Positions 42,067 to 53,868 of a stretch of DNA of 64,000 nucleotides are shown one piece after another. Positions within the stretch are counted from its first letter, which is position 1; the number at the start of each line of letters is the position of its first letter. Origin of the DNA: Pseudomonas sp. PDM05 (lineage in GTDB: Bacteria; Pseudomonadota; Gammaproteobacteria; Pseudomonadales; Pseudomonadaceae); NCBI RefSeq assembly GCF_014851685.1, contig NZ_JACVAC010000002.1, positions 310,001 through 374,000 of the forward strand. The letters are read 5' to 3'. The position numbers and the translations under genes are program-made. The notes under the pieces were generated by a model, which worked only from the letters and a program-made list of their open reading frames with translations, did not search any database and was not told the origin of the DNA.

Positions 42067-43341
42067 ATGCAGGATGAATTCAACGACCCGCTTTGGCGCC
42101 AGATCCTGTCTGGCGCACAAATGCTCTTCGTGGCATTTGGCGCGCTGGTGTTGATGCCGCTGATCACAGGTCTTGATCCAAACGTTGCACTGTTTACCGC
42201 AGGCCTGGGCACCTTGTTGTTCCAGGTGGTCACAGGGCGGCAGGTGCCGGTCTTCCTGGCGTCTAGCTTTGCGTTTATCACACCGATCATTCTCGCCAAG
42301 GGCCAGTTCGGCCTCGCAGCGACCATGGGCGGCGTGATGGCGGCCGGTTTCGTCTACACCTTCCTTGGCCTGGCCGTGAAGATCAAGGGCACCGGGTTTA
42401 TTGACCGTCTGCTGCCTCCAGTCGTGATCGGGCCGGTGATTATCTCCATCGGCCTGGCTATGGCGCCGATTGCGGCGAACATGGCGATGGGTAAATCCGG
42501 CGATGGCGCCGAGTTGATCCACTACCAGACGGCGATGATGATCTCGATGCCGGCGCTGCTGACCACGCTGATCGTGGCGGTGTTCGGCAAAGGCATCTTC
42601 CGCCTGGTGCCGATCATTTCCGGCGTGCTGGTGGGCTTTGCCATGTCGTTCTACTTTGGCGTGGTCGACACGGCGAAGATCGCCGCGGCCCCCTGGTTCG
42701 CCCTGCCCCACTTCACCGCACCGGAGTTCAACTGGCAGGCGATCCTGTTCATCGTCCCGGTGGCCCTGGCCCCGGCGATCGAGCATATCGGCGGCGTGAT
42801 TGCGGTGGGCAGCGTGACCGGTCGCGACTACCTGAAGAAGCCCGGTCTGCATCGCACCCTGCTGGGTGACGGCATCGCCACCACCGCCGCCGGCCTGTTT
42901 GGCGGCCCACCGAACACCACCTACGCCGAAGTGACTGGCGCGGTGATGCTGACCAAGAACTACAACCCGAAAATCATGACCTGGGCGGCGGTGTTTGCCA
43001 TCAGCCTGGCGTTTATCGGCAAGTTCGGCGCACTGCTGCAAAGCATCCCGGTGCCGGTAATGGGCGGGATTCTGTGCCTGCTGTTCGGTTCGATTGCAGC
43101 GGTGGGGATGAACACGTTGATCCGCCACAAGATCGACCTGGGCGAAGCGCGCAACCTGGTGATCGTCTCGGTGACGTTGGTGTTCGGGATTGGCGGTGTG
43201 CTGGTCGGCACCGGCACCGGCCCGGACGATTTCGGCCTGAAGGGCATCGCCCTGTGTGCGGTGGTAGCGATTGGCTTGAACCTGCTGCTACCGGGCAATG
43301 ATGGCTGGAAGAACAAGAAGCCGGATGAGCCATTGCTTTAA
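42067..43341 (+). CDS. uraA: uracil permease (UraA, NCS2 family)
   Basis: An inner-membrane uracil:proton symporter. The 424-residue protein has about 14 hydrophobic segments and NCS2 signatures: FALPHFTAPEFNW-like segment, APAIEHIGGVIAVG with the key glutamate, and the GGPPNTTYAEVTGAV motif. ATG 42067 sits nine bases after AAGGA. A GTG two codons upstream that overlaps the upp stop is the alternative. It is cotranscribed with upp. Confidence 0.94.
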   Translation: MQDEFNDPLWRQILSGAQMLFVAFGALVLMPLITGLDPNVALFTAGLGTLLFQVVTGRQVPVFLASSFAFITPIILAKGQFGLAATMGGVMAAGFVYTFLGLAVKIKGTGFIDRLLPPVVIGPVIISIGLAMAPIAANMAMGKSGDGAELIHYQTAMMISMPALLTTLIVAVFGKGIFRLVPIISGVLVGFAMSFYFGVVDTAKIAAAPWFALPHFTAPEFNWQAILFIVPVALAPAIEHIGGVIAVGSVTGRDYLKKPGLHRTLLGDGIATTAAGLFGGPPNTTYAEVTGAVMLTKNYNPKIMTWAAVFAISLAFIGKFGALLQSIPVPVMGGILCLLFGSIAAVGMNTLIRHKIDLGEARNLVIVSVTLVFGIGGVLVGTGTGPDDFGLKGIALCAVVAIGLNLLLPGNDGWKNKKPDEPLL

Positions 43342-43365
43342 CCGTGCGGTGTCGCTGATGACCTC

Positions 43366-43429
43366 ATCGTGGGCAAGCCCGCTACCACAGGGAACTGCAT
43401 TCCAATGTGGGAGCGGGCTTGCCCGCGAT
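43366..43429. repeat. pair of REP elements, variant arrangement
   Basis: Left unit ATCGTGGGCAAGCCCGCTACCACAG and right unit ATGTGGGAGCGGGCTTGCCCGCGAT are inverted relative to each other, with about 15 bases between. The outer ends are the GCGAT parts, so the orientation is opposite to the other REPINs in the window. Confidence 0.8.
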
Positions 43430-43453
43430 GGGGCCCGTCAAGCCAACCGAGAA

Positions 43454-44506
43454 TTAAAGCTCGCCTAGCCCATCGATCAACGCCTGGTTCTGCTCCGGCG
43501 TACCGATGCTGATCCGCAGGAACTGGGCAATCCGCTCCTGCTTGAAGTGCCGCACGATCACACCCTGCTCACGCAACTTGGCCGCCAGGCCGGCAGCGTC
43601 GTGCTTGGGGTGACGGGCAAAGATGAAGTTGGCCGCCGACGGCAATACTTCAAAGCCTTTACCTTCCAGCTGCGCGACGACGGTGTTGCGGCTGTCGATC
43701 ACCAACTGGCAGGTTTTCTCGAAGTACTCACGGTCTTCAAACGCCGCCGCTGCGCCGACAATCGCCAGGCGATCCAGGGGATACGAGTTGAAGCTGTTCT
43801 TGACCCGCTCCAGCGCCTCGATCAGGTCCGGGTGGCCCACGGCCAGGCCCACGCGCAAACCGGCCAGTGAGCGCGATTTGGACAGGGTCTGGGTCACCAG
43901 CAGGTTCGGATAGCGATCCACCAGGCTGATGGCGCTTTCACCGCCGAAGTCGATGTAGGCCTCGTCAACCACCACCACCGAATCCGGGCTGGCCTTGACG
44001 ATCTGCTCCACCGCATCCAGCGCGAGCACGCAGCCCGTCGGCGCGTTGGGGTTGGGGAAGATAATCCCGCCGTTGGGCCTGGCGTAGTCCGCCACACGGA
44101 TCTGGAACTGCTCGTCCAGCGGCACCGGTTCGAACGTGATGCCATACAGGCCGCAGTAAACCGGATAGAAGCTGTAGCTGATGTCCGGGAACAGCAGCGG
44201 CAAGTCGTGTTGGAACAGGCCGTGGAAGATGTGCGCGAGGACTTCATCGGAACCGTTGCCGAGAAATACCTTGCCGGCATCCACGCCGTAGTACTTGGCC
44301 ACCGCCTGCTTGAGCAGGTCGCTGTTGGGGTCCGGGTACAGGCGCAGGTTGTCGTTCAACTCGGCCTGCATTGCCGCCAACGCCTTGGGCGATGGCCCGT
44401 AGGGGTTTTCGTTGGTGTTGAGCTTGACCAGTTTGGTCAGCTTCGGTTGTTCACCCGGCACGTAAGGCACGAGGTCCTTGACGAAGGGGCTCCAGAATTT
44501 GCTCAT
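43454..44506 (-). CDS. hisC: histidinol-phosphate aminotransferase
   Basis: HisC transaminates imidazole acetol phosphate to histidinol phosphate with PLP. The 350-residue protein has the N-terminal [21 protein letters not shown], the aspartate segment [11 protein letters not shown] and the PLP lysine in [18 protein letters not shown] precedes the start. It follows hisD by three bases; hisG lies further upstream, forming a hisG-hisD-hisC run. Confidence 0.95.
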   Translation of the reverse strand: MSKFWSPFVKDLVPYVPGEQPKLTKLVKLNTNENPYGPSPKALAAMQAELNDNLRLYPDPNSDLLKQAVAKYYGVDAGKVFLGNGSDEVLAHIFHGLFQHDLPLLFPDISYSFYPVYCGLYGITFEPVPLDEQFQIRVADYARPNGGIIFPNPNAPTGCVLALDAVEQIVKASPDSVVVVDEAYIDFGGESAISLVDRYPNLLVTQTLSKSRSLAGLRVGLAVGHPDLIEALERVKNSFNSYPLDRLAIVGAAAAFEDREYFEKTCQLVIDSRNTVVAQLEGKGFEVLPSAANFIFARHPKHDAAGLAAKLREQGVIVRHFKQERIAQFLRISIGTPEQNQALIDGLGEL

Positions 44507-44509
44507 GCC

Positions 44510-45826
44510 TCACTCTCCCTTGACGATGCGATATTCGGCGCTACGTGCGTGTGCGCTCAGCGATTCACCACGGGCCAGCACCGAGGCGGTCTTGCCCAGC
44601 TCGGACGCGCCTTGTGGCGAGCAGAAAATGATCGACGAACGCTTCTGGAAGTCATAAACCCCCAGCGGCGACGAAAAGCGTGCGGTGCCGGACGTCGGCA
44701 ACACGTGGTTCGGGCCCGCGCAGTAGTCGCCCAGGGCTTCGCTGGTGTGGCGGCCCATGAAGATCGCACCGGCGTGGCGAATCGATGGCAGCCAGGCCTG
44801 TGGGTCGGCCACAGACAGCTCCAGGTGCTCCGGCGCGATACGGTTGGCCACTTCGATGGCCTGCTCCATGTCGCGTACCAGGATCAGTGCACCACGGCCA
44901 TTGATCGACTTCTCGATGATCTCGGCGCGGTCCATGGTCGGCAGCAGCTTGTCGATGCTGGCGGCAACCTTGTCGAGGAACTCGGCATCCGGGCTGACCA
45001 GGATCGCCTGGGCGTCTTCGTCGTGCTCGGCCTGGGAGAACAGGTCCATGGCGATCCAGTCCGGGTCGGTCTGGCCGTCACACACCACGAGGATTTCCGA
45101 CGGGCCTGCAATCATATCGATGCCGACCTGGCCAAACACGTGGCGCTTGGCAGTGGCAACGTAGATGTTGCCGGGGCCGACCACCTTGTCGACCTTCGGC
45201 ACGCTTTCGGTGCCATAGGCCAGGGCCGCAACAGCCTGGGCGCCGCCGATGGTGAACACGCGGTCGACACCGGCGATGCACGCGGCGGCCAGTACCAGTT
45301 CATTGATTTCGCCGCGCGGGGTCGGTACGACCATGACCACTTCGGTCACGCCGGCAACCTTGGCCGGAATCGCATTCATCAACACCGACGACGGGTACGA
45401 CGCCTTGCCGCCCGGCACGTACAGGCCGGCACGGTCCAGCGGCGTGACCTTCTGGCCCAGCACGGTGCCGTCGGCCTCGGTGTAGCTCCACGAATCCTGC
45501 TTCTGCTTTTCGTGGTAGCTGCGCACCCGCGTCGCCGCCACTTCCAGCGCTTCACGCTGCGCGGCGGTGATGCGCGTCAGGGCCAGCTCCAGGCGTTCGC
45601 GGGGCAGGATCAGGTCGGACATCGACGCCACATCGAGGCCGTCGAACTGGCGGGTGAAATCCACCAGCGCCGCATCACCGCGCTCGCGCACGGCCTTGAT
45701 GATGTCGAGTACTCGCCCGTTGACCGACTCGTCGGACACACTTTCCCAGCTCAGCAGATGATCCAGATGATGGGCGAAATCCGGGTCGGCAGCGTTGAGT
45801 CGGGCAATTGCAGTGGACGTGGTCAT
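44510..45826 (-). CDS. hisD: histidinol dehydrogenase
   Basis: HisD carries out the last two oxidation steps to histidine with NAD and zinc. The 438-residue protein shows [19 protein letters not shown], the signature segment [22 protein letters not shown], and the zinc-binding QAEHDEDAQ and [12 protein letters not shown]. The reading frame starts at an ATG with a GAGG upstream. It lies between hisG and hisC on the same strand. Confidence 0.96.
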   Translation of the reverse strand: MTTSTAIARLNAADPDFAHHLDHLLSWESVSDESVNGRVLDIIKAVRERGDAALVDFTRQFDGLDVASMSDLILPRERLELALTRITAAQREALEVAATRVRSYHEKQKQDSWSYTEADGTVLGQKVTPLDRAGLYVPGGKASYPSSVLMNAIPAKVAGVTEVVMVVPTPRGEINELVLAAACIAGVDRVFTIGGAQAVAALAYGTESVPKVDKVVGPGNIYVATAKRHVFGQVGIDMIAGPSEILVVCDGQTDPDWIAMDLFSQAEHDEDAQAILVSPDAEFLDKVAASIDKLLPTMDRAEIIEKSINGRGALILVRDMEQAIEVANRIAPEHLELSVADPQAWLPSIRHAGAIFMGRHTSEALGDYCAGPNHVLPTSGTARFSSPLGVYDFQKRSSIIFCSPQGASELGKTASVLARGESLSAHARSAEYRIVKGE

Positions 45827-45954
45827 AGCGAGGGCCTCAATAGAATTGGCAAAAACTCAGGCGCCCTAAACTAGCAGTCGTTTCCGCTTGGGCACCTGAG
45901 AATTCTGGCTATGAGGCGGATAGACGGGCGCAGCCTTTCAGCTACGCGGGTAGG

Positions 45955-46590
45955 TCAACCGCGGTGTCGCGACTCCACTGCCTTGCGCAGGGTGTCGATC
46001 AACGCCTGGATACGGGCGTGCTGCATCTTCATCGATGCTTTGTTGACGATCAGGCGAGAGCTGATGTCGGCAATGAATTCTTGTGGTTCAAGACCGTTGG
46101 CACGCAGGGTATTACCGGTGTCGACCACATCGATGATCTTGTCGGCCAGGCCAATCAGCGGAGCCAGCTCCATGGAGCCGTAGAGCTTGATGATGTCGAC
46201 CTGGCGGCCTTGCTCGGCGTAGTAGCGCTTGGCGACGTTGACGAACTTGGTCGCCACACGCAGACGGCCTTTGGGCTCGACGTCACCGACACGGCCGGCG
46301 GTCATCAGCTTGCACAGGGCGATGCGCAGGTCCAGGGGCTCGTACAGGCCCTGGCCGCCGTATTCCATCAGCACGTCCTTACCGGCGACGCCCAGGTCGG
46401 CCGCGCCATGTTCAACGTAGGTCGGCACGTCGGTAGCCCGCACGATCAACAGGCGAACGTCGTCCTGGGTCGTGGGGATGATCAGCTTGCGGCTCTTGTC
46501 CGGATTCTCGGTCGGCACGATGCCCGCTTCAGCCAGAAGCGGCAAAGTGTCGTCAAGGATGCGGCCCTTGGACAGTGCGATGGTCAACAT
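45955..46590 (-). CDS. hisG: ATP phosphoribosyltransferase, short form
   Basis: HisG starts histidine biosynthesis by joining ATP and PRPP. At 211 residues it is the short form that lacks the C-terminal regulatory domain and needs HisZ, encoded elsewhere. Motifs are [15 protein letters not shown] at the N-terminus, [12 protein letters not shown] and the PRPP-binding [18 protein letters not shown] segment ([14 protein letters not shown]). About 130 bases separate it from hisD. Confidence 0.95.
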   Translation of the reverse strand: MLTIALSKGRILDDTLPLLAEAGIVPTENPDKSRKLIIPTTQDDVRLLIVRATDVPTYVEHGAADLGVAGKDVLMEYGGQGLYEPLDLRIALCKLMTAGRVGDVEPKGRLRVATKFVNVAKRYYAEQGRQVDIIKLYGSMELAPLIGLADKIIDVVDTGNTLRANGLEPQEFIADISSRLIVNKASMKMQHARIQALIDTLRKAVESRHRG

Positions 46591-46699
46591 GGGAAACGTC
46601 AGTCCTTCATCAGGCTATTGCGGTCCGGTCGCAAACGGCGCCGGACACAGATCGAGGCCATGACAGCCTCGATTTGAAACAAATTCACAGCAAGCTTCT

Positions 46700-46797
46700 G
46701 TAGTGAGCGGGCCTGCCCCGCACTGGGTTGCGAAGCAGCCCTAAAAATCTTGGGAGCGCTGCGCCCTCCAGCGCGGGGCAAGCCCGCTCACTACACT
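46700..46797. repeat. REPIN-like inverted repeat of a divergent family
   Basis: TGTAGTGAGCGGGCCTGCCCCGC and its inverse GCGGGGCAAGCCCGCTCACTACA flank an inner inverted repeat (GGGTTGCGAAGCAGCCC) and a further GGAGCGCTGCGCCCTCC palindrome. The GTAGTGAGCGGGC core differs from the GTGGGAGCGGGC core of the other elements. Confidence 0.85.
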
Positions 46798-46808
46798 AGC
46801 GTTTGGGA

Positions 46809-48337
<1,529 letters not shown>

Positions 48338-48385
48338 GCTCAACCTCTATCGGCGCCCAGTGCGCACGGGTCGCACATCATACAA

Positions 48386-48438
48386 AAAAGCCCCGCGCCT
48401 GCGAACCCCGCATAGCAGGACTCTGACGGGGGGCTTCT
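48386..48438 (-). terminator. terminator of the mla operon
   Basis: On the minus strand AAGCCCC is followed by an inner CCTGC/GCAGG hairpin, then GGGGCTTTTTTG. It lies just after the mlaB stop and before ibaG. Confidence 0.75.
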
Positions 48439-48451
48439 CTAATAGTGTGTA

Positions 48452-48757
48452 TTAAGGATGTGCCAACAGCTCGGTCAAACCCGAAACCTCGGCAATTTCG
48501 CGCATGTCTTCAGGCATGGCGCGGATGCTGACCGTTTTGTTGGCTGCCTCGGCATCGCGCATGAAGCACAGCAGCAAGGACAAACCCACGCTGCTGGACT
48601 TGGTCACCTGCGAGCAATCCACCACCAACGCAGGCGCGCTACTGCTGTTGATCAGTGCCTGACCCTGCTTGCGCAGGCCCGGCCCGGAGCGATAGTCCAG
48701 TACGCCGCTGATGAACAACTCGCCGGCATCGCCGAGACGAACGGCCGATTCGGTCAT
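48452..48757 (-). CDS. mlaB: MlaB, STAS-domain subunit of the Mla transporter
   Basis: A 101-residue cytoplasmic STAS protein that binds the MlaF ATPase and stabilises the MlaFEDB complex. The fold is seen in LVVDCSQVTKSSSVGLSLLLCFMRDAE, with the conserved Ser/Thr site in the helix start. Its ATG overlaps the mlaC stop by four bases. It is the last gene of mlaFEDCB and is followed by a terminator. Confidence 0.9.
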   Translation of the reverse strand: MTESAVRLGDAGELFISGVLDYRSGPGLRKQGQALINSSSAPALVVDCSQVTKSSSVGLSLLLCFMRDAEAANKTVSIRAMPEDMREIAEVSGLTELLAHP

Positions 48758-49404
48758 TGCGCAGGCTTCCCGGCAGCTTGCTTGTCGGTTTCTTCCTTGG
48801 CCTTGGCGACTTCACCGGCCCAACCATTGATGGTTTTGTCCAGGTCATTGCCATTGCGCTGCATGGCATCGGCGAACTGATCACGGAACAGCTTGCCGAT
48901 GTTGATGCCGTTGATGATCACGTTGCGCAGTTTCCACTCGCCGTTGATCTTCTCCAGGGTGTACTGCACCGGGTAGACGGCACCGTTGGAACCCTTGACG
49001 GTCATGCCAACGCTGGCGCGGTCACCGGACTCATCCTTGGCGGGATCGACGGTAATGCCCTGGTTGTTGTACTCCAGCAACGCGTTGCCATAGAACTGGA
49101 ACAGGCCTTTCTTGAAGTTCTCCTGAAACGTCTGCATCTGCGCCGGGGTAGCCTTGCGCGAATACTTGACCGTCATGATGCTGCGGGAAATACCTTCGGC
49201 ATCGACCACCGGGCCGACAATGGTGTTCAGCGCGTCATAGAACCTGGTCGGGTCTTGCTTGTACTGCTCTTTGTTCGCCTTCAGGTCGGCCAACATCTTG
49301 TTGGTCGTGTCTTGCACCAGTTCGTGGGCAGAACCTGCCGCGTTGGCCATCAACGGCAACGCTGCAAGCAGCACCAGCAGGCCACGTCGCAAGGTAGAGA
49401 TCAT
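48754..49404 (-). CDS. mlaC: MlaC, periplasmic phospholipid-binding shuttle
   Basis: MlaC carries phospholipids between the outer-membrane MlaA complex and inner-membrane MlaFEDB. The protein (216 residues from ATG 49404) has a signal peptide (LLVLLAALPLMANAAG) and the mature Tol-Ttg2-type pattern NTIVGPVVDAEGISRSIM and GEWKLRNVIINGINIGKLFRDQF. AGGA lies eight bases before this ATG; an ATG five codons upstream overlapping mlaD is the alternative. Confidence 0.93.
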   Translation of the reverse strand: MISTLRRGLLVLLAALPLMANAAGSAHELVQDTTNKMLADLKANKEQYKQDPTRFYDALNTIVGPVVDAEGISRSIMTVKYSRKATPAQMQTFQENFKKGLFQFYGNALLEYNNQGITVDPAKDESGDRASVGMTVKGSNGAVYPVQYTLEKINGEWKLRNVIINGINIGKLFRDQFADAMQRNGNDLDKTINGWAGEVAKAKEETDKQAAGKPAQ

Positions 49405-49415
49405 GAACAGATTCC

Positions 49416-49883
49416 TCATTTGGCGTCTTTATTGACCGTATTGAGCAGGAATTTACCGATCAGGTCCTCAAGTACCAGTGACGACTGCGTGTCGTGGATG
49501 GTCGAGCCATCCTTGAGCAGGGCTGTTTCCCCACCCACGCTGATACCGATGTACTTCTCGCCCAGCAGACCCGCAGTGAGGATAGATGCAGTGGAGTCGG
49601 TCGGCAGATTATCTACCTTCTTGTCCAACTGCATCGTCACTCGACCGGTGAAGCTGTCGCGATCCAGATCGATTGCCGTGACCTTGCCGATGGTTACACC
49701 GGCCATGGTCACTTTAGCTCTGACAGTCAAACCGGCGATATTGTCGAAGTACGCGTAAAGTTTATAAGTATCGGCGGTGGGGCTGGCCGACAGGCCGCTG
49801 ACTCGCAGCGCCAGCAACAGTAAAGCCAGGATGCCAGCCAGCAAGAAAAGGCCGACACCGATTTCCACAGTGCGGTTTTGCAT
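49416..49883 (-). CDS. mlaD: MlaD, MCE-domain subunit of the Mla transporter
   Basis: A 155-residue inner-membrane-anchored MCE protein that forms a hexameric ring through which lipids pass to MlaC. The N-terminal anchor (residues about 7-27) precedes the MCE domain: YFDNIAGLTVRAKVTMAGVTIGKVTAI and LLGEKYIGI. Its start shares its first base with the mlaE stop region, and the stop overlaps the frame of mlaC, so expression is coupled. Confidence 0.94.
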   Translation of the reverse strand: MQNRTVEIGVGLFLLAGILALLLLALRVSGLSASPTADTYKLYAYFDNIAGLTVRAKVTMAGVTIGKVTAIDLDRDSFTGRVTMQLDKKVDNLPTDSTASILTAGLLGEKYIGISVGGETALLKDGSTIHDTQSSLVLEDLIGKFLLNTVNKDAK

Positions 49884-50680
49884 CAGAAATCTCCAAACAT
49901 CAAGGCGGTCAAAATGAAGTCAAGGCCCAGTACCGCCAGCGAGGCGTACACAACGGTCTTGGTGGTGGCACGACTGATCCCTTCTGAAGTGGGCTCACAG
50001 TCGTAGCCTTGGAATACGGCGATCCAGGTCACTACAAAGGCGAAGACGATGCTCTTTATGATCCCGTTGAGCACGTCACCGCTGAAGGTCACGCTGTTTT
50101 GCATGTTGGCCCAGTAGGAGCCGTCGTAGACCCCCAGCCAGTCCACCGCCACCCATGAACCGCCCCAGATACCCACCACGCTGAAGATCATCGCCAGCAG
50201 TGGCAGGGAAATGAAGCCGGCCCACAGACGCGGGGCAACAATGTACTTGAGCGGGTCCACGCCGATCATTTCCAGGCTGGACAACTGCTCGGTGGACTTC
50301 ATGTTGCCAATCTCGGCAGTCAGCGCAGAACCTGCGCGCCCGGCGAACAACAACGCAGTCACCACCGGCCCCAGTTCACGCAACAGTGTCAGGGCAACCA
50401 TCTGCCCTACGGCCTGCTCCGAACCGTAGCTGGAGAGAATATTGAAGCCTTGCAGCGCCAGCACCATGCCGATGAACACGCCGGAGACCACGATGATCAC
50501 CAGCGACATCACGCCCACCGCATGCAACTGCTTGATCAACAGACCAAAACCGCCGCCAATGCCGCCGCGCCCCAACAGGGCATGGAACAGGAAAATCGTC
50601 GAACGGCCGAGCACTTCGATGATGTCGATGCCCGAGCGACCGAAAAGGCGAACCTTCTCGATAAGTGAAGTCTTGCGCAT
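49883..50680 (-). CDS. mlaE: MlaE, permease subunit of the Mla transporter
   Basis: A 265-residue MlaE-type ABC permease with five or so membrane segments and the family signatures [27 protein letters not shown] and [19 protein letters not shown]. MlaE forms the membrane core of MlaFEDB, which maintains outer-membrane lipid asymmetry. ATG 50680 shares its A with the mlaF TGA. A TTG just upstream is not preferred. Confidence 0.95.
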   Translation of the reverse strand: MRKTSLIEKVRLFGRSGIDIIEVLGRSTIFLFHALLGRGGIGGGFGLLIKQLHAVGVMSLVIIVVSGVFIGMVLALQGFNILSSYGSEQAVGQMVALTLLRELGPVVTALLFAGRAGSALTAEIGNMKSTEQLSSLEMIGVDPLKYIVAPRLWAGFISLPLLAMIFSVVGIWGGSWVAVDWLGVYDGSYWANMQNSVTFSGDVLNGIIKSIVFAFVVTWIAVFQGYDCEPTSEGISRATTKTVVYASLAVLGLDFILTALMFGDF

Positions 50681-51489
50681 CAACGCTTCCCCAGAAGATC
50701 CGAGCGGTAGTCCGCTGCCGGAAAATGAAATGGCACCGGGCCGTCGGGATCGCCGGTCATGAATTGGCGAATGCGCGGGTTGTCGGCGTTCATCAACTCT
50801 TCAGGCGTACCCTGCCCCAACACTTGGCCATCGCCGACGACATAGAGGTAATCGGCGATGCTCGCGGTTTCTGCAAGGTCATGGGAAACCACGATGCTGG
50901 TAATGCCCAGCGCGTCGTTGAGCAGGCGGATCAACCGCACCAGCACGCCCATGGCGATAGGGTCCTGGCCGACAAAAGGCTCGTCGTACATGAGGATCTG
51001 CGGATCGAGGGCGATAGCCCGCGCCAGGGCGACACGACGTTTCATGCCACCCGACAGCTCGTCGGGCATCAGGTCGATGGCACCGCGCAGCCCTACGGCC
51101 TGCAGTTTCAGCAACACGATGTCGCGAATCATCTCGTCGGACAGTTGGGTATGGACCCGCAGCGGGAAGGCGACGTTCTCGAAAACGTCAAGATCGGTAA
51201 ACAGTGCGCCGCTCTGGAACAACACGCCCATGTGCTTGCGCGCGTCGAACAGGTCGCTGCGCGACAACGTCGGCAGGTTCTGGCCGTTGACCCACACTTC
51301 GCCGGCAGTCGGGCGCAATTGCATGCCCATCAGGCGCAACAGGGTGGTCTTGCCGCAACCGGAAGGCCCCATGATGCCCGTGACCTTGCCGCGTGGAATG
51401 CGAATATCGACGTTATTGAAGATGCTGCGCGTCCCGCGCTTGAAGGTAAGACCCTTCAGCTCGACCGCGTAGGCGTTATCGGCACTCAT
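50680..51489 (-). CDS. mlaF: MlaF, ATPase subunit of the Mla transporter
   Basis: A 269-residue ABC ATPase. Walker A is [12 protein letters not shown], the signature motif is [14 protein letters not shown], Walker B is [12 protein letters not shown], and the switch histidine lies in VVSHDLAET. It powers phospholipid movement by MlaFEDB. It is the first gene of mlaFEDCB; in P. putida the homologues are called ttg2 and are linked to solvent tolerance. It is divergent from kdsD. Confidence 0.95.
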   Translation of the reverse strand: MSADNAYAVELKGLTFKRGTRSIFNNVDIRIPRGKVTGIMGPSGCGKTTLLRLMGMQLRPTAGEVWVNGQNLPTLSRSDLFDARKHMGVLFQSGALFTDLDVFENVAFPLRVHTQLSDEMIRDIVLLKLQAVGLRGAIDLMPDELSGGMKRRVALARAIALDPQILMYDEPFVGQDPIAMGVLVRLIRLLNDALGITSIVVSHDLAETASIADYLYVVGDGQVLGQGTPEELMNADNPRIRQFMTGDPDGPVPFHFPAADYRSDLLGKR

Positions 51490-51787
51490 CTAAACTCCTT
51501 GGGATGCAGCCTTTCACTCAGACACCACGTTTGCGCCAAACGTTTGCAACGCTCGTGCAATAGTTAGCCACATGGGCTGGGCGGACCGAACTGGCGGCGA
51601 ACTATATCACTGCTGGTACAACGCGCCCAAGGCCGGAACTGTGCTTGTTCAGACTGAAGACAGGGAAAAACCGTTGCTTAAGATGAATCTCACCCGCATC
51701 ACGAACAAACCCTGACGAACTTGCGTGAGGGAATTGCTCATTACCGCTATAATCGCCGACTTTTCGTCAGGCTATACGATTTCAGAC
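51490..51787. promoter_or_regulatory. divergent mlaF/kdsD promoter region
   Basis: About 300 bases between divergent operons. A TATAAT hexamer at 51748-51753 lies 34 bases before the kdsD ATG and is the likely -10 element; no good -35 is seen at the right distance, so an activator or extended -10 use is possible. No gene is supported here. Confidence 0.5.
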
Positions 51788-52762
51788 ATGAGCCAATCCA
51801 GCGACCTTATTCAATCCGCACAACGCACCATCCGCCTCGAGCTTGAAGCCGTAGAAGGCTTGTTGGCGCATATCGACGCAGATTTCGTACGCGCATGCGA
51901 GATGATTCTGGCCAGCAAGGGCCGCGTTGTTGTCGTCGGCATGGGCAAATCCGGCCACGTCGGCAACAAGATTGCCGCCACTCTGGCCAGCACCGGGACC
52001 ACCGCATTTTTTGTGCACCCGGCCGAAGCCAGCCACGGCGACATGGGCATGATTACCAAGGATGACATCATCCTGGCACTGTCCAACTCCGGCACCACCA
52101 ACGAAATCGTGACGCTGCTGCCGCTGATCAAGCGCCTGGGCATCAAGATGATCAGCATCACCGGCAACCCCGAATCGACATTGGCCAAGGCCGCCGAAGT
52201 AAACCTCAACGTGCATGTGGCCCACGAGGCCTGCCCACTGAACCTGGCGCCGACCTCCTCCACGACCGCCGCCCTGGTCATGGGTGATGCGCTGGCCGTG
52301 GCGTTGCTGGAAGCGCGCGGGTTTACCGCCGAAGACTTCGCGTTCTCACACCCAGGGGGCGCCCTGGGCCGTCGCCTGCTGTTGAAAGTGGAAAACGTCA
52401 TGCACTCGGGCGATGAATTGCCCCACGTCCAGCGCGGCACGCTGCTGAAGGACGCGCTGATGGAAATGACCCGCAAGGGCCTGGGCATGACGGTGATCCT
52501 GGAAGCCGACGGCAAACTGGCCGGGGTATTCACCGACGGCGACTTGCGTCGCACCCTGGACCGCACCATCGACATCCATACCGCGACCATAGATGCTGTG
52601 ATGACGCCCCACGGCAAGACCGCTCGCCCCGAGATGCTGGCAGCTGAAGCCTTGAAAATCATGGAAGACCACAAGATCGGCGCGCTGGTGGTGGTCGATC
52701 ATCAAGACCACCCGATTGGCGCCCTGAACATGCACGACTTGCTGCGTGCGGGAGTGATGTAA
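51788..52762 (+). CDS. kdsD: KdsD, D-arabinose-5-phosphate isomerase
   Basis: KdsD makes arabinose 5-phosphate from ribulose 5-phosphate, the first step to Kdo. The 324-residue protein has an N-terminal SIS domain (GKSGHVGNKIAATLASTGT, HGDMGMI, LSNSGTTNE) and two C-terminal CBS domains (from about residue 205, with VENVMHSGDELP and IDAVMTPHG). ATG 51788 begins MSQSSDLIQSAQ; longer frames lie in the promoter region. It is followed directly by kdsC. Confidence 0.95.
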   Translation: MSQSSDLIQSAQRTIRLELEAVEGLLAHIDADFVRACEMILASKGRVVVVGMGKSGHVGNKIAATLASTGTTAFFVHPAEASHGDMGMITKDDIILALSNSGTTNEIVTLLPLIKRLGIKMISITGNPESTLAKAAEVNLNVHVAHEACPLNLAPTSSTTAALVMGDALAVALLEARGFTAEDFAFSHPGGALGRRLLLKVENVMHSGDELPHVQRGTLLKDALMEMTRKGLGMTVILEADGKLAGVFTDGDLRRTLDRTIDIHTATIDAVMTPHGKTARPEMLAAEALKIMEDHKIGALVVVDHQDHPIGALNMHDLLRAGVM

Positions 52763-53287
52763 ATGACAGGCGACCTGTTGCAACGCGGCAAGAACATCAA
52801 ACTGGCGATTTTCGACGTAGACGGCGTGCTGACCGATGGCCGCCTGTATTTCCTCGAAGACGGCAGCGAATTCAAGACCTTCAACACCCTCGACGGCCAA
52901 GGCATCAAGATGCTGATGGCAGCGGGCGTGCAAACGGCGATCATCAGCGGCAGAAAAACCCCGGTTGTGGAACGCCGCGCACAAAACCTGGGGATTCCTC
53001 ACCTGTATCAGGGCCGCGAGGATAAACTGGTGGTCTTGGACGAGCTTCTTGGCCAACTCAACCTAAGCTATGAGCAGGTCGCCTATTTGGGCGATGACCT
53101 GCCTGACTTGCCGGTGATCCGTCGAGTCGGCCTGGGCATGGCCGTCGCCAATGCGGCAGCCTTTGTTCGCGAACACGCCCATGGCATCACCACCGCCCGC
53201 GGCGGCGAAGGTGCCGCCCGCGAGTTCTGCGAGCTGATCCTGCGCGCCCAAGGCAGCCTTGAAGCGGCCCACGCCGCCTACCTATAG
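52763..53287 (+). CDS. kdsC: KdsC, Kdo-8-phosphate phosphatase
   Basis: A 174-residue HAD-family phosphatase that releases Kdo from Kdo-8-phosphate. HAD motif I is FDVDGVLTDG, motif II lies in TAIISGRKTP, and motif IV is YLGDDLPDLPVI. It lacks a cap domain, as usual for tetrameric KdsC. The ATG comes immediately after the kdsD stop, so the two enzymes of Kdo formation are coexpressed with the Lpt genes. Confidence 0.95.
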   Translation: MTGDLLQRGKNIKLAIFDVDGVLTDGRLYFLEDGSEFKTFNTLDGQGIKMLMAAGVQTAIISGRKTPVVERRAQNLGIPHLYQGREDKLVVLDELLGQLNLSYEQVAYLGDDLPDLPVIRRVGLGMAVANAAAFVREHAHGITTARGGEGAAREFCELILRAQGSLEAAHAAYL

Positions 53288-53295
53288 AGCGTTTT

Positions 53296-53868
53296 ATGCT
53301 GAGCAAAAAGATTCGCAACTTCCTGTTATTCGGGGTCATCGCCGCGCTGTTCCTGGCGGTGGGCTACTGGAATATCAGCCCGGAGCGCTTTCTCGACCAG
53401 CCTGTTGCGCAGGTTGACGAAGGGGCTATCGACTATTACGCCACCAATGCCTACAGCATCCAGTTCCTGCCCGACGGCAAGGTGCAGTATGAGATGACGT
53501 CGGACAAGGTCGAGCACTTGAAGGCCACCGAAGTCACCCTGCTGACCAACCCGGACATGAACATCTACCGTGGCACCGAGTTTCCGTGGCATGTCACCAG
53601 CAAGCGTGGCGAGGTCAACCCGGACGGCACCGAAGTGGAACTGATCGACTCGGTGCGCGTCGCGCGTACCGACGATAAAAACCGTGACACCGTGATTACC
53701 AGCAGTCGTATGACCGTATTCCCGCAGAAGCAATATGCGCAGACCGAGCAAGACGTTAGAATCGACGGCGCTGGCGGGGTATCGACTGGCAAGGGAATGA
53801 AAGCGTATTTGAAAGAAAGCAGGATACACCTGCTATCGAACGTAAGAGGACAGTATGAGGCTCGTTAA
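53296..53868 (+). CDS. lptC: LptC, inner-membrane LPS transport protein
   Basis: A 190-residue bitopic protein that receives LPS from LptB2FG and passes it to LptA. A single N-terminal anchor (about residues 8-25) is followed by a beta-jellyroll domain containing YQ/YDYYATNAYSIQFLPDGKVQYE-like sequence and DVRIDGAGGVSTGKGMKAYL. The 3' end overlaps lptA by 14 bases. Confidence 0.92.
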   Translation: MLSKKIRNFLLFGVIAALFLAVGYWNISPERFLDQPVAQVDEGAIDYYATNAYSIQFLPDGKVQYEMTSDKVEHLKATEVTLLTNPDMNIYRGTEFPWHVTSKRGEVNPDGTEVELIDSVRVARTDDKNRDTVITSSRMTVFPQKQYAQTEQDVRIDGAGGVSTGKGMKAYLKESRIHLLSNVRGQYEAR

